From: Glandiceps talaboti
Taxonomy: Eukaryota; Hemichordata; Enteropneusta; Spengelidae
Reading direction: 5' to 3'
NCBI RefSeq assembly: GCF_964340395.1
Contig: NC_135550.1
Span: 30,263,176 to 30,327,175 of the forward strand
Length of the DNA stretch: 64,000 nucleotides
Both the position numbers and the translations under genes were made by a program. Below the pieces are notes generated by a model. The model was given only the letters and a program-made list of their open reading frames with translations. It was not told where the DNA came from and did no database searches. Positions 14,201 to 29,200 of the stretch are shown one piece after another (within the stretch, counting starts at the first letter, position 1; each line of letters opens with the position of its first letter).

Positions 14201-17200
14201 TGGTTCATACATGTTAACTTCTACACTCTTCAGACTTGACCCAAACATGCAACACTAGAAAGTGTACATTTCTAGACTTTGTTCCTAATCATGGATTGGT
14301 GTGATTCATTTCATCTGTTACTGTTACAGGATGAAATTCATCAGTTTCAGCAGTGGTTAGCTGACACCAAGGGTATGCTAGAAGGTGATAAAGACAGAGA
14401 AGAAGAAGGCAAGGGATCCTTGGAAGAAAGCTTGATTTTTAATGAGGTAACAATGAGTATCCATGGTAATGAAACACACAAGACACCATGTCTGTTGTCA
14501 TTCTGTATACAAGTCTTCTCAGTCTCAGCATAGTTGAGTTGAAATTGATCTCAGAAAATGCTGGTGTTTCAGTTTATTGGCTTTAATCACAAATAAATTG
14601 AAAACCTCAATATAACAAGAGTTTCCACTTAATCACAGACAAGGAAGTAAATCAGGAGACAGATGACCCTGCATGTATATTACTGATCAAGTGTGGTTTG
14701 TGAGATTTCAGTATTGATCAAGTGATTATGCTGTCGGTCCCTCACCCTTGTATAATTTTGAGACATATAGGGAAGACTTGCACATTTCAGCTTTGTAACC
14801 ATGAGCACATGAATTTCAATAACATGCAGAGTCATTTTGAAAATAACTCACTCTGTCAACTCGAATTGATCTTAATCAGTGCTGTGAGAATTTTAGAACA
14901 TTAGTTGCATGTTTGTGGGACATTTTAAAGAGATCCATGGTGTTGATGGCTTGCTTGGTTGTTATGGTGGAGGTTATTTTCACCTTGAATATTTTCTGCT
15001 GTGTGGCTGTTGCCCATTAACGCACTGTTAAAATCACCTCATTATTGTCAAAGCTTTGGAAATGTAGTCGGCTGCATATATTAGCACATAACAAAAGAAT
15101 TGCTGAATTCACCCTGAATATTCTATGGATCTAGTAAAACGAAAATAAAAATGATCAAAATGGTACATTAAAAGTGAAAATTATGGGATTTGTCTTTCCA
15201 AAAGTTTATGTAAAACTAACCACCCACTTGAAATCTTTTATGTTCCCTGGGAACTACTGATTGTCAGGTACATGCAAGGACTTTCTATTGAAAGAAGAAT
15301 ACAAAAACCAATTCCATGTACATGTTATAACCTTGAAAAAACAAGAGAGTTTTTTTTGTGAATGCATTGTGTTGGACTAGTGTGGTTTAGTTTTGGTGTG
15401 GTGAAGCATTGTTTGTATAAAGTAATCTTACATTGTCACAGATAACAAAGACTATCTTCAGTCTATTATTATCTTTTGTGTAAAACATTTTCATTGCCTC
15501 TAACCATTCTTCCTTTTGTTCCCATCTTTGTACCCCTCCTTTTCATTAAAAAACCTACCTTTATAATAAGGATGGAAGATATCACCATTTCCAGGTGCAG
15601 TAGCTTTGCTTTTCCTGCGCTTTATTACCGATATATTTCACCTAGTGGGCTTTTAAAGTTTTTAATACTATTACTATTAATAAAAAATCTTTGGAACACT
15701 TGTGTAGTTTATGTTGTAAAAATGCTATCATTATGTTATCACTTGTAGATTTCTTTCAAGGCTTCATCTTTCTGTTTCATTATTTTTCATCTACAAAATA
15801 TCACTCAGAAAGTAACAAGTTAAGCCTTTCAGTGTAATACTTTATGTTTGCCTGCCAGTGAGTAGTTTTACACCAGGTAGTCTTTCCTGATAATGCTGCT
15901 ACATATAAAAATTGACAACAGACTTTCTTTGTATTATATCTCAAAAACTTTCACTTCCAAATGAACTGAATATAACAATTTGAGATGGCCTACATTTAAG
16001 TACAGAATCAGTAGAGCAAAACATTGCCGAGTTAGGGGAACTGTGTAGGATGGTCAGTGAATGCAATCATTGGTGTGTATCATCGTGGGAAGATGAAATA
16101 GACAATACTGAAATCACTAGACTGTATGGTGTAATAGATAATAAATTATCAAGTTTTAGAAGAACAAGACCATTGATGAATTCTTGAGTATCTATTGTAA
16201 AGATCAGTCATAGGCCATTTAGACACGACCTTGTGTTCATCAGGTCACTGACTTTTCTCTCTCTGTTCCGCCCCGTTGCCATAGAAACTAGAAGGGGATA
16301 TTCACACTTATGAGGGAAAGCTGAAAGAAATCATGGACCGAGGACAGCAACTGTTGAACCATGATCCAAGATTACAGATGCCTGCTGAATTGAATATTCT
16401 ACGTAGCAACTGGGAGGATCTTCAGAGACAAGCTAATGCTAGGAAGAATGAACTGAGCAAAGCTAGGTTGCTGCAGGAGAACTATCAGAAAATGATGGAG
16501 GACTATGCAGATTACCTAGACACAGCAGAGGAAAAGTTAAAGAGAGGTGAAATCATAGTAGCCGATTTACCAGATTTGCAGGAACAACTGGAAAAATATA
16601 AGGTGAGTGAATTATGTATTTCAAGGAATGATGCAGAATTTTGGAAACACTGTTCCATCTAATGTACATGTTCAATAACTACTGCCCTCTAGTGGTGATG
16701 TGTGGCAAGAGAATAACATAGATAAAGATCTTCAACAAAAGTGTTTGTTCTTGTTGCAGTAATATGTTTGATGATACTGATTCAAGATCAATATGTTTTA
16801 TCATCTTCATCATCTTTAAAGAAGTATAGGAAAACATTTTCACCAAACTGTATCTGACACCATTAATCTTCATTTTCTTTCACAAACAGGAGTTTTTCTC
16901 TGACATGGAAGGGCATCGCCTAATGATAGAATCCCTAGCCCAGAAGACAGACCCAGCTACCAGACAACAATTCGCTCCTCTACAGATGAGTCTGTACCAA
17001 CGTACTCAACAACTACAGGAACTGGCCAATCAGAGAGGACAAGAGCTAGAAAGACTAACACAAGAATGGGAACAGTTTCTCAGAATGTACAATGATTTGA
17101 ACAGCTGGCTAGCCCATATGGAGTCTCAGTTCCCAAGAGAAGTCAGAGATGATCACTTGGAGACAGTGCAACAAAATGTACACAGATTCCAGGTGAGTTT

Positions 17201-20200
17201 AGTTGACAAAGGTACTTGAAAAATATTTGTCCAAAAGTTCTAGCAGGATTCGCACAGTCCTGAAAAACCCTGGAATTTCAAACTCTCCCTGGAAAACCCA
17301 GAAATGATTTTTACTCTACGTGTATGAACCCTGTCTAGTCATTGCAAATGAATGTGTGCAGCATTAAGATATTACAATGTATGAAGCATGTATCTTTAAT
17401 CAATAACATATATCCCATCTGTGGTCAGTCATATTGTACAAAATTAACAACGTTTTGTTGATGTAACACCTAAACTAGCCTATCCATGTGGACCAAAAAT
17501 TAATTATTTGATTCACTGCCCAAAATGCAGATTAATTCCTCTTTCTGATGACACTTGATGTTTGATTTTCCTTTCGTAGGCTATGAAAACACTCCTAGCT
17601 GACAAACAGCCATCACTACATCAAGTTATTGACCGTGGACAAAATGTCCTGAAAGCTGTGAGCTGTCCCAACTTGGAAGCTCAACTTGCTGATCTTGGTG
17701 AACGTTGGTTAGAACTTAGTAGTAAGGTCTCTCATAAATTAAAGGGATTAGAACAATTAGTGGAAGCCTGGAAAGGTTTTGATTCTGGCTCTGAAGAACT
17801 CTCTAGCTGGCTGCAGAAGGCACTTGAAGAACTTGGTGATTGGAGTAGTCGGGAAAATATCCCAGAAAAGGGACCAATAGCTTACCAACTGGAGAAGTTC
17901 ATGGTGAGATATTTGACAAGATAGTATAAATCCTTCTACCAGGAACCTGGACATAGTTTTGATTTTAGTCTGTTAGCAACAGATTTTGAAGGTCTTAGTA
18001 ACATAGATCAGGAGCTTGTCACAAGGGAAATGAGTTATTTTACCAGAAATCTTCTTGTGTTTTGGATCTATGTTGTTGTGGTATTTTTTACCTTTACCAA
18101 AGTCATTTTCTACCAGCAAACTTTCAGTACAGGGATTACAAAATTGTTACCTATACTTCTACTGGCTTAGTCTAATTTGCAGCAATACTAGAACAACTGT
18201 AATGTTTGACATTTAACTTAAATAAAGTAACAATCTTTCCCACTAAGTTACAACATTCTTTGCATTGTTACCTTTATAGGAGTTCAGGAAAGATGTGGCT
18301 AATCACAGCCCCATTAAGGCCACCGTGACTCAACATGGCAACCAACTACTTAGACTCAAGAAATCAAACACCCAGCCAGTCCGAGAGAAAGTCATAAGAA
18401 TAGAAAGTCAATGGAATGAACTGATGTCTGAAATTCCAGCCGTCCAAGATGAGTTACATCACCTACAAATGGAAATGCTACCATCAAGACAAGCATTGAA
18501 TGAATTGATGTTGTGGATGGATGGACTCCAGAGGGCGATCAACAGAGATGACATGGCTGATTTTAGAAGTTCATTGGATGTTGAAATGGATCTTAGGAAG
18601 TACAAGGTACAACAGGAATTTTTTTTTAATTGTCGAAATTTGTACATCTTTTAGAAGTATTGTACATATGGAATTTCTCAGCCCTAGAAAGTTTAACAAC
18701 TGTGATGGAAAGTAATGATAATAATAAATCATACTTCTCGTTTTTTTAACAGGGCTATAAACTTGACTTGCAATCCAAACAGCTGACTGTAGAATTTGTC
18801 AACCAGTCCATCTTACAAAGTAGCCAAGACCATGAAAGTGAACGAAGTGATAAAACTGAATTTGCTGAAAAGCTGGGTGCTATGAACACCAAATGGCAGT
18901 CTCTGAACAACCAGGTCAATGAAAGAGCCAAGAATCTAGAAATCCTACTTAAAGATTGGCAGGACTATGAGAGAAACGTCAAAGAATTGTTGAAATGGTA
19001 TGAACAACAAGAGACAAGAATCAAGAGATATGAAGGAAAGATTGGCCATGAGATGGGAGTACAACATGCACTCAAGGACTGCCAGGTACAGTCTTACAAA
19101 TTTCTAGCTGCATGCCAATAAATTAAAAATCAAATGATCAAAAAAAAATTTTAATTTAATTTTATGCCATGATTCTGATAGGAATTAAAAAAGAAAAAAA
19201 AAGGAATTAAAAAAAAGTTGAAATATCCACAGAGGTTCAGGAAAAACCTAATTTTGATTTTCACAATTTTGGCAGGGAAACTAAAACATTACATGAAAAG
19301 TTTCAACAACACAGAAAATTGTACGAATTATACAAACACAGCTGCTAATATTGTTGTTACTTATCCACTCAGCTGACAGCAGAATACACAAACTTGTATA
19401 ATCGGTATGCCCTGTGTCTGACCTATGAGTACCACTCTAGTCAAAATATTATATATTCATATTTAATTCTGCTATGTGGAAAAAATTGTCTAAGTAAAAA
19501 TAATTCCAATATGATCCACCCAAAGTAGTTTAAAGTTTTATTCAGAGATGATCATTTCTACATATTTGACAGCATTCCTTCTATTTTAATCTATATTTAC
19601 AAAATGTACATGCAGATGTCAGCATATTTTATCAAAAGGTTTTTGTAAACGATATGGATGTTCAATGCTCGTATTGTCATAATGTACATAACCCCATGTG
19701 ACAGATGGCATACACACTATTCAAATCCAACTCTACAATTCACATAAAAATTATGTTATGTCATGTCATCCAATACTTTACTCTCAAATGTAAACACCCT
19801 AGGTTAGTGAATAAAAAGAAAACTTGTGTAATTTAACAGCAAACAAACATGTTCTGCAGATAGGGTTAATAAGTATGAAAATATGCCATAGCATGAAGGA
19901 AGATCAGCTGTTACCTAAATACAATTATATGGTTTGAACTATATCAGTTGAGAATGAATGTATTTGGATAACAATATGAAATTAGCATTGATGGTATGAA
20001 ATTAACATAAACTGTATGAAATTACTAGTAATATAAACAGTTAGCATAAAAGAGAATGAAATTAGCATAAACCCAAAGATGATGCTGTGAATATTGCCAC
20101 CACTAATTTGAAGCAAAAATTCAAATTTCCAATACACAGGTTGTTGAAGAACTTGTTGAGGCCAAAGACCATGATGTTGAGACAATAGAAAAATCTGGAC

Positions 20201-23200
20201 TGAACTTGACCTCCAGGGCCCATGTACAAAGGACTCTTGATGAATTAGAACAAGCTAAAGAAACTCTTCTTGGGAAAGTTCACAACCTTCAATCTACCCT
20301 TATCGGTATAGTTGATCTGTGGAGGCAATACAGTGATGCTCTACATAACGTCACCAAGTGTTTAAGTGAAGCAGAGTATACACTTGGAAAATTCCGTACT
20401 ATCGGCGGCCGACTTGATACTTTTAAACTTAGTCTCTACAAAGTCAAGGTAGGAAGTGTATTATTTCTTTGGTCAATGATACAAGTTGGGTATATTATGT
20501 GATTGTGGTAGGGGTATATTTATCATTTTTGATGCATTTTGAGGTTCTTTTGTAAGTAACACAGAGTGCCAGGGCCTGGTTCTAACTTTTGCACATTTCT
20601 TGAACATGGATGTATAAACTGTACTTCCTGCTTTAGAATTTTCACCAAAGCACGAAATATTTGCCATTACTTATTAAATATATGCACAAAATATTAATAA
20701 GTAATTTTTCAATTTATTTTTTGCCTTGACATATATTAATTTATTCACTAACTTTGGTTCTCACATTGTTAATGTAACATACTGGTAAAGTGACAGTTGA
20801 GCTATGTTGATTTTTGGTGTTCTTTTCTATTTCTTCCCCATCACATTTTAGCAGAGTGAAACTGACGATAGCACTGACCGAGAAAGCACAGCTGACCTTG
20901 ACCCTGAACCTTTACTGCATGTATGTTTCATTGTTGTATCTTTCCTATTGCACGTGACGAGTATCCACTCGGTACCTCATAATGGTTTTTGTCTTTTTAT
21001 TAGAGTTATACTGTTTTTGTCTTCTTTTGGACATGCTCTTTTTTGTCTTGTTTTTTGTTCTTGTTTGCATTTCAGAGTTAATTCTCTATAGATTCATCTG
21101 TCTATAATCTCCACAAATGCATGGACATTATCTGAATAATTCTAGATCTGATTACATCTCGGTCCAATGTTGGTGCCACTTTAATAACTATGTATTTTTC
21201 ACTCCCTTAAATATCACCACTACCATATATTATTATCAAGGTGGTATGGGTGTAAGGACTAACCAGTATTTCTCTTGTACTTACTAACATCATTTATATC
21301 ATTTTCTGTAATAGACATTTTTTATAATGATAAAAATCTGTCACAGTTCCAACATATTTACACATTGTCATTGACAATATTAAAGTCATCAATTCAATGA
21401 AATTATCTCAAAGTGCATGATTACTGATTTGTAAAGAGTAAGAATTTCTCAGCTACTGATATGACAGCAACATGTCAACAGAGTTGATTATATTCAACTA
21501 AATCTACAGCTTAGTATTTTATATTGTTGGATGATCTTAACAGAGAGCTGTCTCATCCTGCCCACATCATAGTTAAAAATCTTATGGTTGAGTATTTAAA
21601 TCTAAAACTGTACTATTTCGTGTACAAAATGAGGAGGGGACATTCAACCAATGGAGATACTATGATATTGTGGTGTCAATCAATCTGGGAAAATGTTTCC
21701 TTTTTGTGATTTCCACATTGATTGACATCACATTGGGGGCACTCTTGATGTCACCTGACAGTGTATTAATTTGTACACATTTTGGCCGATACTTCTAAGT
21801 TCATTACAATAAGTGTGTTTTTCTAAGATTTGGGATGAAATGATTCTGTCAAGATCATCCAATATGTCATTTGTAAGATACTAAGCTACACAATCTTACT
21901 ACTAATCTTTCAAACTTCCTTCAACAGTTTTGATCTCTGATCAAGATACATTTTATCTCAGTCTACACCCTAACTGTAAATTGCATGCCAACTTCATTTT
22001 AGGGTGTAAATGGTGCATGGTATTCAATCTTATAAAAGACATACTTGACATTTTAATGACATTTATTTTGGTTCTATTTTTTCCCATTTAATGCAACTAC
22101 CCCAATCATACACCTCACAGCCCCAGGACTTGCAGCGTATCAAGGTGTCTACATTTTTTCATGCAATGTTATGGTGTTTTATGTTGTCATGGTGATTTCA
22201 TCATTGTCATGGTGATTTTGTTGTTGTCACTAATTTGCATGTAAAATTTTTGTATATAATTTTGTGTCTAACATATATGAATGTAATTTATTCATGTTTA
22301 CCTTGTTTTTGTTGAATGTTTAATTGGAATGTGTATTTGTACATTTCTGAGATGTGGATAAGAATTTTGATATTTGCAGAACTCAAAATAGATGTGCAAT
22401 ACATAAAATATGAACAAATCTTAGCAACTGTACACCTTCTACTTTTACATTGACTGACAGATCAGGCTTTGCCAGCTCTCTTTTAATCCCTTTCCACAAA
22501 CAATGATATCAAAGCTCCCAGGTAATTCATTGTACAATCTGACTCTAACAATGTTGTAGCTCAGTATTACAACATAAAGAAAAACATTCAAAAGAACAAA
22601 AATAAAAGGCAAGAGAAAATATTGAAGTCACACAGTGTAGTAGAAAGTTGATGAAATTCAATCTGCAGGCTAACGTCTAGACTGAAACTGATTAAAATAG
22701 AATGCAATCTCTTCAATAACCAAGTTTATCTGGTACATGGTGGACTTCTTGTGATTCTATCACTTTCACTCATAGACTGTCTCTATTGCAAATAAAAACT
22801 TGTCAACATCTCAGAACATAGCTGATAAGTCAATTTCATATGGTATATGTGAATGCAAAGTAGATGTTGGTACATATAGTGTATAAATAATGGTGTACAC
22901 TGGTACATGGTGATGAAACAAAAATGATTTGCATGAAATTATATTTGTCTTAAAGGTGCATGGTAATTGGTAGTTTATTAAATGTAGAATGAGTCAAGTG
23001 TTAATTTGAGTGTTAACTTTGGAGATATGCGAACAGTGTTGGTAGTAGTTTGAGATGTTTGATTTACATACACAGTATCACTGTCACCTTAGTGTTTCTT
23101 ACACGACACATTCTATCACTGTCACCTTAGTGTTTCTTACACAGAACATTCTATCTTTGACATTTTCTCTTTCTGTCTGTAACTCTTCTAAGCCTACACA

Positions 23201-26200
23201 AACTCTGGAACATTTTTATCTGTGTCTTAGGCATACCCTCATGTGTGGATGACAATCTGTTTTTTCCTATTCATTATGTTTCTCTCTGGTATGCAGAGAA
23301 TGAAACTCTATTTCATCTTTTTCTTCCATGTTTTCTGTCATTTGCTCCAAACTCTATTTTTACAATCGCTCTAGACACAATACATCCTAAAATACAAATA
23401 TATGTTATCTTCATTTCTGTCGACTTTTGTAATTATTTCATCAAATAACTTAACAGAATGTGTTTTGCATGATTCAGTTTGTCAGTGTATGATAATCCAA
23501 ATGAAAAAAATATCTCTTGTCTAAAGTTATCCTTTTAATATTAAAAAGCATCAAATTTCTCTCACTACAGGGTTTACAAACAGAGTTCAAAAACAACCGT
23601 GGTCATCTGACAAGTCTGAGTAAGCTGACCAATCAGCTCATCCAGGTGTGTGAGCCATCAGTCAGCAGTGGGCTTGAAAGAACAATGTCTGACACCAGCA
23701 ACAGGTAGGTCAAAGTGCAAAGTTCATATGGCGCTATGCCAACAATACTTCCTCATTTTTTATGCAGCCAAAAAAATAGACATGCAGGTTGATAAGAATT
23801 ATGATGAGAGATATTTATAGGTATTTTAGATAGTGATACTGTACTGTAAGGTTATGCATTGCCTGTCATAGACTTTGCAGTCGGTGAAATGGATGGTGAG
23901 ACCGCCCTAAAAAGGTGTGTAGAACTTGACTTATTATCTCAGGGGTTGTACTCAGCATGGTGAAATTAAAACTGGTAATGCTTGTGCATAGCACACTTTC
24001 CAATAATTACCATAGAAACCAACTGGAAGTACCTACTACTATAAATAGTCATATTTTCTGAGGTTTAGCCAGGGAAATAAATATGGTTTTTTTTTACAAT
24101 AATGTGTTTTTCCCATTTGAAAACTGCATTACAAAAATGAGTTGCTCACAAGATGTATGTATTTGTAAAAGAATAAATAATATGAATTATTCGGCCATGA
24201 TTACATAACGAAAACAAATCAGCAAATTAATGTTATGTAAAACTACACAATAAAGATGAAAAAATGTACACGTACATGAAGACAAAACTGTCCATTTGTT
24301 GTATTATAGTTGTATTTGATATATTGTAATATATCGGGAGGTTCATTTCAATGCCAGCCACATTATCCTCTGCTATGTAGAGCCTAGCCTGGAATCCATA
24401 CAGATTGGCATTTTAAAGTTTTGCTTAATTTAAAATACCAATCCACATGAATTCCAGGCTATGTAGAGCCAGGAAGACATATCATACTAAAACTATGGTT
24501 GTAGGAATTGTAATGCATGTATTAAAAAGTTATAGTTTTAGCTTAGAGTTTTAAAACCTGGAGGTAACCTGGGTGATAAAAGATTAAAATATTTACATAG
24601 TTCAGCTCTCTTTCCATAGATTTGTCATAAATACCACATATAGAAACCAAAGTCATTGAGATCTACATTATATCCCCTTGTCCTCCCAAATACACACCCT
24701 CCTCCAGCCCCCTTATCAATTCAGTAATTTAAGTTTCTCCCCATTTCATTCATGTGCAATCCAAGGAACCAATGGCTATGTCAAAGGTGAAACAAATTTT
24801 GCCATTGATTTGTTGATTTTCAAATTATTAATGGAGTTGATACAGTGTTTGTAAGTTGTGTTGAGTCAATATAGTCACTGGTTTTGATAACTACAAAATA
24901 AACATTGCAGTCTGAAGTATACCTTGTTCAAGGTTATTGCACAAGATACTGGTATTGCCATCAAAGATGAAACTGATAAAAATGGCTTCAACAGAAAAAT
25001 GAACAGGCACAAAGATATTATCAAATGTACACAAAGTCAAGTATATTTACATTGCAACTAAGAAAGTTTATATTTTAGAGATATAAAATCTGTTTTACTC
25101 TGCATTGTGTAAAAGTGCAACATCTTTGATTTGTAAACTTGCATTCTTTTTGTATCAGAGAGCAAGAAGTTTATTCCAGTATCACTCACACACACCATAG
25201 AAATAGGCATTTTAAAGAAAAAATACATAAAAATTCGATGAAAAATTAATGTATTGTTTGGTTATGATAGATGCTATAGCAATGTCTTGTTAGCAACAGT
25301 CACCATGGTAACACATGATAGTGTCATGAATAGACAGGTTTAGTGACTTCTGACCTTTTGAAACCTACATCAATAGGTTCATATCAATAAATATTGTACA
25401 CACATATAAATGTGATATCAAAAGTGGATGGAGATGTCAATTTTATTACCATTTTAGCCAGTTATTTGAATATGTTGCAAATATGTTCAAAGCGCATGCA
25501 ACAGACTGCGAAATTTGTGAACTATTTTCTGCTGTATTGAATATTATTTTCAAAGTTTATCAATATATGTAGTGATAGATTTAGAATCATGTTTCTGTAA
25601 GTAAAATGATCCAAAGGGGAAAAAAGAAGAAGAAAAGAGATGAGTACTGATTTCAGTTACTATTGGTTTTCACTGACTGTATATGTGTCTAATCTAACAG
25701 ATGGAAGACAGTAGATGAACAGCTAAGAGACACCGTCAACTTGTTTGAACAAGCTCTGATGCACTGGGAGAAATATGAGGAAGAGTACAGGAAAGTTGCC
25801 GAGTGGATTGAAGGGAAGGAAAGGAAAGTTGAAGATGTTTTCCTGGCAGCTGCCGACAAAGATTGGGATTCTGATAAAGAGAAACAATTAGACACTGCTA
25901 AGGTAAATTATTGTCAACCTTGCACGTCAATAGATTTCTTCAAAAAAAAAAGATTTTCTCAAATTTTATACAATTTTTGATAAATTTCTTGCAAATTTTG
26001 GTCTACAGATAGACTTGTGTATTTTCTGCATATTCCACATAAAAAATGTGATTGATAAAAAGATATACTTATTGATTTGGTAATGAGAGAGTGTGAACAA
26101 GCCACCTTCTTGCAATGTTAGGTGTGATTTTGATGGAAAATTTGAATTGTGTGTGTGTGTTACTTCTGTGATAGAACCCTGAATCTGATCCAAGTTGTAG

Positions 26201-29200
26201 CCTCCATCTACATGTAATGTAAATACAATGTCAGCACAGAGTCTGACTGCACTCCTTCAAAGAACAAAGAAACAGTCATCTGTCTGAACTGTCCAGCCTG
26301 TTTCCATGGATATAACCTGTGACCTTTGACTCAACAGACATCTGTAGGATATGCAGAAAATTGAGATTTTTATCAGAGCTTGATCTTACATTGACTGATG
26401 ATGTGTAAACAGAAGCCAATTAAGTTCTGAAACATAGCCATCTAACAAACTGTTATTTTGTGTCTCTCCAACTGGTAGGAGCTACAGAGTGACTTGGAGG
26501 AATACAGCGGCGTGTCTGATTTGACTTCCCTGATTGAACCATTGACTAGGCACATGGACACTACAACTATTGTTACTATAACATCACAGCAGAAGTCACT
26601 ACAACAGGTAAGTACTATTTCTCTATTCAAAATGTGTTGGCAAAAATCCAAACTGTTTCTTCAAATTTCAAAAAATTTCTTCAAAAAATTTAAAATTCTT
26701 CCAAATCCAAAGTATATGTACTAAAATTGAAGTATTTCCTCAAAATTTCAAATGTTTTTCAACTATCGTGTCTTCTCTTTCAAAATTCAAAAGATTTCTT
26801 CATTAGAATTATCTTTTTTTGCTGTGTGTTTTCATCGTTCAAGAGAATATGACTATACACTGTACAAAATCATTCTCTCAAGTTTAATGTAAGCTTTTCC
26901 AATGTTTTAAAATTGTAGTTTTAATGTTATTACTGGTAGATTTTGTGAGTAAAGAAATAACTGTCAATGATATGAAACAGACTTACCATGTTGTAACATG
27001 TTATGAATGAGTTGTTGTATTTTACTGAACATAAATAAATGTCAAGACAAGAGTTGAAGAAATGCTTGTTTGCAAGCTAATCATTATCTTAAAAGTAGTT
27101 GTCAAAAGAAACACACACAAAGAGAACTGTCACAATACAATTATTTATCTTTGAGCTTCTGTTGACCATTTCTACTGTATTCAACTTTTCATCTTTTTTG
27201 TCCAAAATTAGTTTGATTATTGTTATTTTTTAGATTATAATTTTATCCAACTTTAAGAAAACCACTTGTCAAAACTGATTATCAAAATTACTGAAAATGT
27301 TAGATAACTGTAAAGTCTTTTGAAAAGAAAACAAAAAAGTTGAGCAGATTGTGATTTTTAGAGTCTCTGTGCAGCTGCCACGGGTCAAAATGTGGTATTG
27401 TCATTAAATACACGTCTGTATTTAGTAGTCAGTGATTCACAGTCTGATTGTTGTGTTCCATGACTTCTGTAGAAACATGATAGTATGACCCAGGCCATCA
27501 ATAAACAAGTACGTAGTATGGAGTATGACATCATAGCACAGAAGAGGTTCCAAGATGCATTGCAGGCGCTGTCGTTCTGGATGGAAAACATGGAGGAAAT
27601 AATCAGTAAAGACGATCCAAACAGATCGGCTGACGAAAACGCTATCAGAGACAGAATGGAAGAATTAAAGGTAAATAATGTTATTTTAGTCGGTAGAAGT
27701 TTACAGAATTCAACAAACTTTTATTTCAAAAGCTAAGATTCATGATTTGCGGTCATTAAACTTTAAAGTATGGCTACTGTATCTATTTGACATTCAAATT
27801 ATAACGGACGATACCATACATTTGTGTTTGGATATTCATGTAAAGTTTCTATTGTATAAATGGAAGTCTTGTAACCATAGGAAAATATAAAAAAAATGAA
27901 TCTCAAACAGTTGACATATTCTGCCAATTTTCATTGGAAATGTGGTTCAAACTTTCATTAAGTTGAATTTGGAGAGTTTTAATGTAACTTTAATTGTACA
28001 GTAAAAATAGAGTCAACCATTTATTTCAAAGTAATAGGTAATGAAAATAAACCAAAGTATAAACTACTATTTGGGTGCTTTAACCAGATTACTTTGTGAT
28101 TTCAAAGGATATAATTATAAGGACACTGTTTATTTTGATAATGCCAGTAATGGTGTGAATTAATGATAAACAGTCTCAACACTATATCTGTGGTTTGTTT
28201 TCATTAATGTTTGGTAGTAGGGGGTGTGATTATAATCACCCCTCAAGGGTATAGGAACAGGAAGAGATATAGAATGATTCAACAGACAGGAAAATGTACA
28301 GTAACAGGAAGAGAAAACCATCATGTTCTGATTAAAAAGATGTATCAACCTTGTGTATGGGCAGGTATTATGTTGGGTTGGGTAAAATTCTGTTATAATT
28401 GTACTCTGCCTTTACACTAAAAAATACTGTAATAAACTAAATGGTGTTAAAATGGTATGCTATTAATGAGCTACATCATCCTGAAAAAACAAATCCAGTT
28501 AGAAAACATTTCGCACTAGAAGTGAACCCCAGACAAATAGTTTTATATGCAGAGATTAGATTATGTTTATTGAATTGCTTGGCATGGCATGGCATGGCCT
28601 AGTTTGTGTCATCACAATACTTGCAATGCTTGCCATACCAATCAGGTCAACAGATGTCCGATTCTAAAGAGCTATATCACCATAGAGACAGGTCAAAGGT
28701 CACCACTCTGTAACCCAATAGTGAATAGACTGCAGCGCCCTCCATTTGTTGCTAGGATGAGATTGGTTTGAATATTTGAATCAGTTATACTACAACTGTC
28801 CTTTGATAAGTATTGTACACAATAATAGATGTCCATTTCTTTGATAAGTTTTTGAAGATATTCAGAATGGTAAGTTTGATGGATTATAACTTAGCTAACT
28901 ATTCATAGGGATTATTTTACTCCTGCCAAAGGGAAAGGACCTTGAAGATTGATAAATTTATCTGCAGGGTAATATCCGTTATCTTGATATTTTGTACAAC
29001 ATATGGTGGGACATATGTGAACAGAGAGTGGATACTATCTGTATCACCAACTGATTGATGCAAAGAATGGGATCATTACATCTAGCCTATACAAAAAAAC
29101 AATTTTCAGTCCCTAAATCTTGTAATAGACTGTAACATTTAGCTTGATGTAATTACATTTTATATTTATACATGAAATAATTTTAATTTCACATTATTTG

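Larger units (their letters stand above)
6052..16284 (+). other. Nesprin introns 2-6
   Basis: Five introns (6052-9472, 9617-10527, 10687-12446, 12660-14329, 14447-16284) between the short exons. They contain a TTTA microsatellite (8209-8248) and a 15-bp perfect inverted repeat (9877-9924). No other gene or RNA was recognised on either strand. Confidence 0.7.
17193..20139 (+). other. Nesprin introns 8-11
   Basis: Introns 17193-17579, 17904-18279, 18607-18752 and 19086-20139. An A-rich stretch lies at 19140-19225. Nothing else is seen. Confidence 0.65.
20449..25700 (+). other. Nesprin introns 12-15
   Basis: Introns 20449-20851, 20921-22120, 22145-23570 and 23705-25700. They hold a 29-base exact duplication (23076-23142) and a MITE-like hairpin (24372-24470). 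No extra gene was recognised. Confidence 0.65.
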
